Below are positions 1 through 4,735 of a DNA stretch of 25,009 bases, in pieces. The notes under the pieces were generated by a model, which saw nothing but the letters and a program-made list of their open reading frames with translations, did not search any database and was not told the DNA's origin. Within the stretch, counting starts at the first letter, position 1, and every line of letters starts with the position of its first letter. The position numbers and the translations under genes were made by a program. Where the stretch lies: the IMG/VR virus record IMGVR_UViG_3300004460_001790, positions 1-25,009 of that record, one strand, 5' to 3'. This stretch comes from a virus.

Positions 1-140
1 TTCGCGCCGTACAGGTCCGCATCGGTCAAGTACGCGCCAGACAGGTCCGCGCCGGTCAGATTTGCGCGCTTTCCGGCCGCGTTGTCTACCAACCACATCG
101 CGTGCTGGTCAAGGATGTTTTTGATCTCGTCACGGGTCAT
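1..140 (-). CDS. Pentapeptide-repeat protein, N-terminal part only
   Basis: The gene reads leftward off the window edge, so only the first 46 residues are visible. After a short helical lead (MTRDEIKNILDQHAMWLVDN) and a GGK-like turn (AAGKRA), the sequence enters repeats of the form A(N/D)LxG: ANLTG, ADLSG, AYLTD, ADLYG. These are pentapeptide repeats, which fold as a right-handed beta-helix. The start at 140 is preceded by AGGAGAGAAC on the minus strand, a good ribosome binding site. Phages often carry such proteins but their role is usually unknown; DNA mimicry is established only for some family members. It is the last visible gene of the leftward recombination operon, separated from the preceding gene by 77 bases that contain a hairpin. 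Confidence 0.8.
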   Translation of the reverse strand, partial: MTRDEIKNILDQHAMWLVDNAAGKRANLTGADLSGAYLTDADLYGA

Positions 141-174
141 GTTCTCTCCTTAGGCTGAATCGCCTACTGGGAAT

Positions 175-201
175 GGCCCGTCCCTTTGCAGGGTACGGGC
201 C
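175..201. other. Intergenic hairpin between the SSB-like and pentapeptide genes
   Basis: GGCCCGTCCCT (175-185), a TTGC loop (186-189) and AGGGTACGGGCC (190-201) form an 11-bp stem with one bulged base. No T-run follows on either strand, so it is not a classic intrinsic terminator. It may be a processing or partial termination site that lowers expression of the pentapeptide gene. That role is inference; the complementarity is directly visible. Confidence 0.5.
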
Positions 202-217
202 GGCCGGTCATGCGCGT

Positions 218-652
218 CTAGAACGGAATGTCGTCGTCGGGCTGCGCGTCGTCGTCGGGCGCGTCAGTCGGCGCGGGACGGTCGACGGTGCCGGGCAGGC
301 GGTTCGTGTACTCTACCTGGCTATTCGTCTTTCCGTTCCACTCGTTCTCGACCACCACGATCTCCAGCTCTTGACCGAGCAGCGCTTGGTCGACGCTGCG
401 GCTGGACTTTGGCTCGATGACGTGCGGCCAGCCTACAGCTTTCAGCAGACCGGCCAGCAGCCACGCGCGCGGACCCTCGACCGGGTACCAGCCGCGGATG
501 GTGGAATAGCCCACGCTGAACGTGCACTCCAGCTGCGCCTTGATGTCGTTCCACGTGACCGACTGAACGGTGGCGCGGTGCTTGCCCGGAAGAACGGTCT
601 GGCGTCCGCCGGTACGGGGCTTGTTGTCGAATGCGTTCGGATCGAAGGGCAT
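218..652 (-). CDS. Phage ssDNA-binding-like protein with SSB-type C-terminal tail
   Basis: 144 residues. The body (about residues 15-118) looks like a small beta-rich phage DNA-binding domain. The last part is a low-complexity Pro/Asp linker ending in DDDIPF (139-144), identical to the C-terminal tip of bacterial SSB, which is the docking peptide for replication and repair partners. The gene lies four bases downstream of the ERF annealing-protein gene on the same strand, and the start at 652 follows AAGGAATAAGACC, a fair ribosome binding site. Annealing protein plus SSB-like protein is a standard phage recombination pair. The body resembles the DUF669 type of phage protein more than a canonical OB-fold SSB, but that assignment is from memory of the families. 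The tail is the strong evidence. Confidence 0.65.
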   Translation of the reverse strand: MPFDPNAFDNKPRTGGRQTVLPGKHRATVQSVTWNDIKAQLECTFSVGYSTIRGWYPVEGPRAWLLAGLLKAVGWPHVIEPKSSRSVDQALLGQELEIVVVENEWNGKTNSQVEYTNRLPGTVDRPAPTDAPDDDAQPDDDIPF

Positions 653-656
653 GGTC

Positions 657-1274
657 TTATTCCTTGGTGGGGGCGTTGTGGTTGGCGGCTGCGACGGCGT
701 TCTGACCGTCGTCCGTGGCGAGCCACAGCAGCAGCTTGGCGCGCTGCGGGGCAGTCATCTCGGAAGGGTGCGGGCGCTTGAGCGTTGCCAGCGTGGCCGA
801 CAACTCGCGCTCGCTGACCTTGAGGTCTTCGAGGGCGGTGAGAAACAGGCGCGCCTCAGTAGCGGACCACGTCGACGGCGTCGTCGTCGGCGCGGGGCGG
901 CCTGCGACCTGACCGTCGTCGTCGGCGCTAGCGATGCCGCACGCGGTCTGGAGCGAATACCGGCGAAGGTACGTGAGCGCGCTTCCGATGGCCTGCGCGG
1001 ACTCGTCCTTCGCGCGGGCAGTCATGGCGCCGCAGTCCAGCACCTCACCGGACACGTGACGCAGCACGGTGCGGACGCTGACGTTCGCGCCTTCGACGCT
1101 AACCAGCTGCTGGTACGCGATGCCATGGTCGTGCAGCGGCTGCACAGCCTCAATGACCGACGCAAGGTCGGCGTAGTTGGAACGGAAGGCCGGATTGACC
1201 TTGCCCTTGCGGGCCGGTCCCATCTCGGACTGGGCCTTGCAGAGTGCGGCGTTGAGTTCAGGGGTGTCGTCCAT
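657..1274 (-). CDS. erf: ERF-family single-strand annealing protein
   Basis: 205 residues. The N-terminal half carries the ERF signature: NPAFRSNYADLASVIEAV (about 27-44), a hydrophobic strand around GIAYQQL (51-57), and the helix AIGSALTYLRRYSLQTACGIA (95-115). ERF proteins are Rad52-like single-strand annealing proteins that promote homologous recombination and genome circularisation or concatemer formation. The C-terminal part (about 120-205) is variable and Ala/Thr-rich, as is normal for the family. The start at 1274 is preceded on the minus strand by CAGGAGTAAACC, a strong ribosome binding site. The gene sits between the lipoprotein-like gene (3-base gap) and the SSB-tailed gene (4-base gap), so the three are surely one transcript. 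Confidence 0.88.
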   Translation of the reverse strand: MDDTPELNAALCKAQSEMGPARKGKVNPAFRSNYADLASVIEAVQPLHDHGIAYQQLVSVEGANVSVRTVLRHVSGEVLDCGAMTARAKDESAQAIGSALTYLRRYSLQTACGIASADDDGQVAGRPAPTTTPSTWSATEARLFLTALEDLKVSERELSATLATLKRPHPSEMTAPQRAKLLLWLATDDGQNAVAAANHNAPTKE

Positions 1275-1277
1275 GGT

Positions 1278-1421
1278 TTACTCCTGAGCGGCGGCGGTGA
1301 GGTATTCAGCGAGGCGGACGCCGGGCGTGCCGTAGGGCTGGCTGGCGCTGCAGCCTGCGACCTGGCACAACGTGGTGACCGACGCGATGAAGATGGCGGT
1401 GACGATGATCCGTGCGAGCAT
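1278..1421 (-). CDS. Small putative lipoprotein or signal-peptide protein, first gene of the leftward operon
   Basis: 47 residues. A longer reading from 1496 is open, but the start at 1421 is chosen because it follows CAGGAGAACAAC and lies just downstream of the predicted leftward promoter. The product begins with a short basic N-terminus (MLAR) and a hydrophobic segment (about residues 5-18). It then has VAGC (21-24), which fits the lipobox pattern with Cys24 as the lipidated residue, and a short polar tail. The protein is therefore probably exported and lipid-anchored. I do not recognise the family. Its place ahead of recombination genes differs from the late lysis location of Rz1-type lipoproteins, so a role in the host envelope early in infection is possible but unproven. 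Confidence 0.5.
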   Translation of the reverse strand: MLARIIVTAIFIASVTTLCQVAGCSASQPYGTPGVRLAEYLTAAAQE

Positions 1422-1464
1422 GTTGTTCTCCTGTCGAGTCAGCGGAAGCCGACCCGACACGACC

Positions 1465-1493
1465 TCTATACACCCCCGGTTACCGGGCGGCAA
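1465..1493 (-). promoter_or_regulatory. Leftward sigma70-type promoter for the recombination operon
   Basis: On the minus strand TTGCCG (1493-1488) is followed after exactly 17 bases by TATAGA (1470-1465). Each box matches consensus at four of six positions. The predicted transcript would start near 1458, about 37 bases before the lipoprotein-like start codon. The spacer contains the 13-bp palindrome described separately, which suggests direct repression. Confidence 0.5.
1475..1487. promoter_or_regulatory. Palindromic operator CCCGGTTACCGGG
   Basis: Perfect 6-bp arms, CCCGGT and ACCGGG, flank a single central T. The palindrome fills the spacer between the -35 and -10 boxes of the leftward promoter, so a bound dimer would block RNA polymerase. 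The natural candidate for the binder is the HTH protein encoded 78 bases away. A half-site-like CCGGT recurs at 1538-1542, inside the candidate rightward promoter. Confidence 0.55.
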
Positions 1494-1528
1494 CATGTAG
1501 ACCCCTACTTGTTGTGCTTTTTTTGTTC

Positions 1529-1558
1529 TTGACGTTTCCGGTCGGTATCTGCTACATG
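1529..1558 (+). promoter_or_regulatory. Candidate rightward promoter for the HTH regulator and early operon
   Basis: TTGACG (1529-1534, five of six consensus positions) is followed after 18 bases by a weak TACATG box (1553-1558). The TGC just before that box gives the TGn of an extended -10. A transcript from here would begin at about 1565, which is also the best start codon of the regulator. The -10 match is poor, so this is a modest call. A T7 run lies just upstream at 1518-1524. Confidence 0.35.
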
Positions 1559-1564
1559 GGGGCC

Positions 1565-1786
1565 ATGCTTTCCGACTTGCTCACGTCCTACCGCGAATCG
1601 GCGGGCCTCGGCTTCAGCGAGGCCGCGCGCTTGCTTGCCGTGTCCCGCGTCACCCTCTGGCGCTATGAACAGGGCAAGCGGACGCCCAGCTATGACCAGC
1701 TGCGGGCCATGCTTGAGGCCTACAGGTGCGCGCCGTCTGAATGCGAGGCCGCCGAGGCTGCGCGCCGGAAGTCGGTGCGGCTTTGA
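1565..1786 (+). CDS. Short XRE-type helix-turn-helix regulator
   Basis: 73 residues. The helix-turn-helix is clear: FSEAARLLAVSRVTLWRYE (about 17-35) followed by QGKRTPS, the typical loop after the recognition helix in Cro/CI-like proteins. There is no C-terminal peptidase or oligomerisation domain, so it is unlikely to be a RecA-cleaved repressor and is closer in size to Cro. An alternative ATG nine bases upstream (1556) would add MGA, but the G-run at 1557-1562 lies between the two. The gene faces the leftward recombination operon across a 143-base region with a palindrome in the opposing promoter, which suits a lysis-lysogeny or timing switch. It is the first gene of the rightward early operon and shares a TTGA stop-start overlap with the next gene. 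Confidence 0.75.
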   Translation: MLSDLLTSYRESAGLGFSEAARLLAVSRVTLWRYEQGKRTPSYDQLRAMLEAYRCAPSECEAAEAARRKSVRL

Positions 1787-2235
1787 GGCTGTTCATTGAC
1801 CTTGAGCCCATCGGCAAGGGCCGGCCTCGGGCGGCATCGCGTGGCGGACATGCCGTGATGTACACGCCGAGCAAGACGGCCGCGTGGGAGGACGCCGCGT
1901 GCGTCAGCATCATGCGGCAGGCGCGCGGCCAGGTCGTGCGCGGCCCGGTGGCGGTCAGCATCGTCGCCGTGTTCAGCCGCACCAAGGCGCAGCTTGCGTG
2001 TGACCGCCTGGGCAACGTGAAAGCCGGCGCCGAGCGCCTGTGGCACACGAAGAAGCCCGACGCCGACAACGTGGTCAAGATCGTGCTGGATGCGCTGGTG
2101 CGTGCTGGCGTGCTTGAGGACGACGCGACCGTCGTCTACCAGACCATCCGTAAGGTCATTCGTTCTATCGACGAGCGGCCCGGCATCTACATCGACATCA
2201 CCACCGTCGACCATTCACCCCAGAGAGAACAATGA
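1783..2235 (+). CDS. rusA: RusA-family Holliday junction resolvase
   Basis: 150 residues when started at the TTG at 1783, which overlaps the TGA of the regulator gene. The N-terminal RLFIDLEPIGKGRPRAA matches the usual start of RusA proteins, whereas the upstream ATG at 1741 would add an untypical leader. The catalytic motif KPDADN (91-96) is followed by K99, LDAL (102-105) and LEDD (111-114). D93, D95, K99 and D114 have the same spacing as D70, D72, K76 and D91 of E. coli RusA. RusA is a dimeric endonuclease that cuts four-way junctions made by recombination and replication forks, helping to debranch phage DNA before packaging. It works logically with the ERF protein across the divergent region. 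Confidence 0.9.
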   Translation: MRLFIDLEPIGKGRPRAASRGGHAVMYTPSKTAAWEDAACVSIMRQARGQVVRGPVAVSIVAVFSRTKAQLACDRLGNVKAGAERLWHTKKPDADNVVKIVLDALVRAGVLEDDATVVYQTIRKVIRSIDERPGIYIDITTVDHSPQREQ

Positions 2236-2513
2236 ACATCAGAGAAGCTCGCGCGAAGCTGATCGCGCAAGAACAGGAGCTGCACATGCTCCAGCTGGAA
2301 GCCGGCGCGATGCGTCGAGCTCTGACGGCGTGTCACGAAACCGAGCTCGTGTTGCGCAAGCACATCGAGCAGCTGCAGCACGCGCTGAATGAGATTCAGC
2401 CTGCAGTCATCAAGGTCCGTACCGAGCTGGCCCGCGTCGGTGGCCTTGACGCGCTCGCCCACTACGACGCCGCTCGCGGGTTCGCGTCTGAGGTGTACGA
2501 TGATGTCGAGTGA
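2232..2513 (+). CDS. Small coiled-coil protein of unknown function
   Basis: 93 residues. The start overlaps the RusA stop as ATGA, with AGAGAGAAC as the ribosome binding site. Residues about 3-65 are a charged helical stretch with Leu/Ile/Met at heptad-like spacing (AKLIAQEQELHMLQLEA and HIEQLQHALNEIQPAVIKV), so a coiled coil is likely. The last 20 residues are acidic. No enzymatic motif is visible and I do not recognise the family. It is one of a run of small genes between RusA and the helicase whose ends overlap. Confidence 0.7.
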   Translation: MNIREARAKLIAQEQELHMLQLEAGAMRRALTACHETELVLRKHIEQLQHALNEIQPAVIKVRTELARVGGLDALAHYDAARGFASEVYDDVE

Positions 2514-2709
2514 TGCCAACGTTCAGGCGGTCATCGCGCGTGATTACTGGCTCATTTACAGGTCGAACAACGCATCTGAAGGCTTCTGGAGCGTGGCCGT
2601 GCGCGCGGACGGTTACCAAGGAGCGACCATCAGCGAGCATGCTGCCACGCTTGAGGAGGCCTGCGCGGTCGTCGTCCAGCGGTTGCAGGAGGCGCGCGAT
2701 GCCGGGTGA
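2500..2709 (+). CDS. Small hypothetical protein
   Basis: 69 residues. The frame is open further upstream, but TGAGGTG (2489-2495) points to ATG 2500 or the adjacent ATG 2503 as the start; either overlaps the preceding gene by 11-14 bases. The sequence has aromatic-rich strands (DYWLIYRSNNASEGFWSVAV) followed by a helix (HAATLEEACAVVVQRLQEA). This gives a beta-beta-alpha pattern reminiscent of small DUF-type phage accessory proteins, but I cannot assign a family. Confidence 0.6.
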   Translation: MMSSDANVQAVIARDYWLIYRSNNASEGFWSVAVRADGYQGATISEHAATLEEACAVVVQRLQEARDAG

Positions 2710-2815
2710 ATCCTTCCACCGCGCCCTCGCTGGCGTGTCCCCCCTGCTGGTCTGGTGCGGCGCTGTCACGCTGCTTGTCGCTGGCGCGTGCGCCGGGTTC
2801 TGGAGGCTCGGATGA
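2699..2815 (+). CDS. 38-residue single-pass membrane miniprotein
   Basis: The start ATG at 2699 follows a perfect AGGAGG with good spacing and overlaps the end of the previous gene by 11 bases; the stop overlaps the next start as ATGA. After a short polar N-terminus (MPGESFHRALAG), residues about 13-33 are a continuous hydrophobic segment (VSPLLVWCGAVTLLVAGACAG), ending in FWRLG. This is one predicted membrane span. Both boundaries being fixed by coupling signals makes a real gene likely despite the small size. Function is unknown. Small early membrane proteins of phages sometimes act in superinfection exclusion or host membrane modification, but nothing here proves that. Confidence 0.65.
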   Translation: MPGESFHRALAGVSPLLVWCGAVTLLVAGACAGFWRLG

Positions 2816-3201
2816 CCAACCGCGAGCAAACCTACCATGGCCACCAGACCAACGCCGAGCGCCTGGACGACATCCGACGCCGTCACGAGGCGCTGCGCGC
2901 GCACTCGGCCGAGACGGACTACGCGCACCGCGTCATCATGGACTGCGCGTGGCTGCTTGACCAGATGGACGACATGCGCCTGATTGTCGAAGCTTTGCGG
3001 CGGCAGGTCGGGCCTGTCGAGACTGCGCGACAGCAGGGTTACCGGCAGGGCTACACGGACGGAAAGGACGACGAACGCCGGGCCGTTCTGGAGTACCTGC
3101 GGGGCCAGAAAGGCGCGGCCGGGTCGTCCATCATCCCGCGGCTGGCGGGCGGGTGGGCAACGGACATCGAAAGCAGCAAGCACCGACGGAGGAAGTCATG
3201 A
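2812..3201 (+). CDS. Hypothetical protein with helical N-terminal half
   Basis: 129 residues from the ATG at 2812, which overlaps the upstream stop (ATGA) and follows TGGAGGCTCGG. The first 75 residues are strongly charged and helical (NAERLDDIRRRHEALRAH, LLDQMDDMRLIVEALRRQV). Then comes a Gln/Tyr/Gly segment (QQGYRQGYTDGKDDERRAV) that looks like an amphipathic helix, and a glycine-rich tail. No known catalytic motif is visible. Length and context fit accessory early proteins; I cannot name a family. Confidence 0.65.
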   Translation: MTNREQTYHGHQTNAERLDDIRRRHEALRAHSAETDYAHRVIMDCAWLLDQMDDMRLIVEALRRQVGPVETARQQGYRQGYTDGKDDERRAVLEYLRGQKGAAGSSIIPRLAGGWATDIESSKHRRRKS

Positions 3202-3401
3202 CCGACAAAGCGACAACGGCTGCGGAGTTAGAGTACCGGCGCCTGCACGACGTGTGGAAAGAGGCCGAAGCCGAGCATCAGGCTTTGCTCTATTCAAAGG
3301 ACAGAGCGGCTGTCATCAAAGCGCGTGAGGCCGAGGCCAAAGCGTGGGAGGCCCTGTTCGTGGACTTTTGGGTAGGCTTTGAAAAGCGGGTGCGGACATG
3401 A
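3198..3401 (+). CDS. Small helical hypothetical protein
   Basis: 67 residues from the ATG at 3198, which overlaps the upstream stop as ATGA and follows CGGAGGAAGTC. The sequence is almost entirely one charged helix rich in Ala/Glu/Lys (AELEYRRLHDVWKEAEAEHQ, KAREAEAKAWEALFVDFW), so a helical hairpin or coiled coil is likely. The stop overlaps the start of the helicase gene as ATGA, so the two are probably translated together and could form a complex. Family unknown. Confidence 0.65.
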   Translation: MTDKATTAAELEYRRLHDVWKEAEAEHQALLYSKDRAAVIKAREAEAKAWEALFVDFWVGFEKRVRT

Positions 3402-4735
3402 CCGGCGCCACACGCGCGGGCGGCCTGCACACGCCGCACCCCGAAGACGCCTGGGAAACCGAGATCGTCAATCAGGCGTACCGCATCGCCATCGCCATGC
3501 GCAAGAAGAACAAGCACGTGCCGTTGCCAGCCACGACCATCAAGCCGTGGCGGTTGCACATGAGCGGCCACGGGTACGTCATTCCACGATACGCGCCGAC
3601 GCTGGCTTCACCCGTTGTCGACGAAACCGTGGCGCCGCCTGCGGTTCACTTGGGTGCGCATCCGGGGCTCACGCTCCGACCGTACCAGCGGGATGCGTTG
3701 GCCAAGTGGTGGGCACACAAACACGGCGTCGTCGTCGCGCCGTGTGGTGCGGGAAAGACCGCCATCGGACTGACGGCCGTGCTTCACCTGGACACGCCGG
3801 CGCTGGTGTTGGTTCACACCCATGACCTGTTGCGACAGTGGCAAGTCCGCGCACATGCCCTGGACATCCCCGTGCAGGTTGTGACCGAGGGAAAAGGCCC
3901 GGCGTCCGCGCGTCTGGTCATCGCCACGATGCAGACGTTGGCTGGCTGGCCGCACGACCAGATTGAGGGCTGGGGCGAGCAGTTCGGCCTCGTCATTGTG
4001 GACGAGGCGCACCACGTGCCGTGCACGACGCTGACCGACGTGCTGTACGCGTTGCCCGGCCGGTACAGGCTGGCGTTGACAGCCACGCCCGAGCGCGCCG
4101 ACGGGCTCACGCCCATTCTGCTGGGGCACATGGGGCCGGTTCGCGCCGAGGTCAGCCGGCAAGCGCTAATCGAGGCGAACGCCATCATCATCCCCGAGGT
4201 GCGGCGCATCTCGACGGGCTGGGCGCCGAAAGAGGACGCCGACTATACCGAGATGGTCACGTCCAGCACCGAAAGCGCGAAGCGAAACGGGCTGATCGTG
4301 GCGCTGGCCTCAGCTGCTGTCGCAGATGGGCGGACGGTTCTGGTGCAGACTGAGCGCGTCGAACACGTCGAACAGCTCGGGCGCATGCTTCAAGCGGTCG
4401 GCGTCGGCTCTGCGGCTGTTCATGGAAAGCTATCCGGCAAGGTCCGCGCGGCGCTGCTAGAATCGGTGGCCTCGGGCATGACGCCCGTGCTCATCGCCAC
4501 CCAGTTGGCCGACGAAGGCCTTGACCTGCCACGGCTGGACACGCTGATACTCGGCGTCCCCCAGCGCAACGCGGCCCGCCTTGAGCAGCGCGTGGGGCGC
4601 ATCGCACGGCCTGCGCCCGGCAAGCTGGGCGCTGTCGTGTACGACTTGTGCGACGGCGGCAAGGCGGAGCGGCTTTGGTACCAGCGCCGGAAGGTCTACC
4701 GAATGATGGGCTGCCCTGTGGTGGAGAATGAATGA
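3398..4735 (+). CDS. Superfamily 2 DEAD/DEAH-type DNA helicase
   Basis: 445 residues. An N-terminal 90-residue extension precedes the Q-like motif LRPYQRDAL (93-101). The Walker A motif is APCGAGKT (114-121), Walker B is VDEAHH (201-206), motif III is LTATPER (227-233), and the second RecA lobe ends with LEQRVGRIAR (395-404) carrying the arginine finger. The order and spacing fit XPB/UvsW/Ssl2-like SF2 helicases, which use ATP to translocate on duplex DNA and remodel forks or recombination intermediates. Size is normal for phage members. The start overlaps the preceding gene (ATGA at 3398). The stop overlaps the ATG at 4732, the start of the overprinting frame, and lies just after the methyltransferase ATG at 4728. 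Confidence 0.88.
   Translation: MTGATRAGGLHTPHPEDAWETEIVNQAYRIAIAMRKKNKHVPLPATTIKPWRLHMSGHGYVIPRYAPTLASPVVDETVAPPAVHLGAHPGLTLRPYQRDALAKWWAHKHGVVVAPCGAGKTAIGLTAVLHLDTPALVLVHTHDLLRQWQVRAHALDIPVQVVTEGKGPASARLVIATMQTLAGWPHDQIEGWGEQFGLVIVDEAHHVPCTTLTDVLYALPGRYRLALTATPERADGLTPILLGHMGPVRAEVSRQALIEANAIIIPEVRRISTGWAPKEDADYTEMVTSSTESAKRNGLIVALASAAVADGRTVLVQTERVEHVEQLGRMLQAVGVGSAAVHGKLSGKVRAALLESVASGMTPVLIATQLADEGLDLPRLDTLILGVPQRNAARLEQRVGRIARPAPGKLGAVVYDLCDGGKAERLWYQRRKVYRMMGCPVVENE
4720..4735 (+). promoter_or_regulatory. Ribosome binding site shared by two overlapping genes
   Basis: GGTGGAG at 4720-4726 is followed by ATG 4728 (methyltransferase frame) after one base and by ATG 4732 (alternate frame) after five bases. 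Only the second spacing is normal. ATG 4732 also forms the ATGA overlap with the helicase stop, the coupling used at most junctions in this operon. The arrangement AATGAATGAGC would let one initiating ribosome choose between frames. Confidence 0.6.

Noticed and set aside
1422-1496. Longer 72-codon version of the lipoprotein-like gene
   Set aside because: The extra 25 codons span the predicted promoter and operator and lack a ribosome binding site, while the ATG at 1421 has a strong one.
173-1532. Long plus-strand open frames opposite the ERF and SSB-like genes
   Set aside because: They are antisense to two well-supported genes, rich in Arg/Gly/Val as expected for shadow frames in GC-rich DNA, and have no ribosome binding sites.
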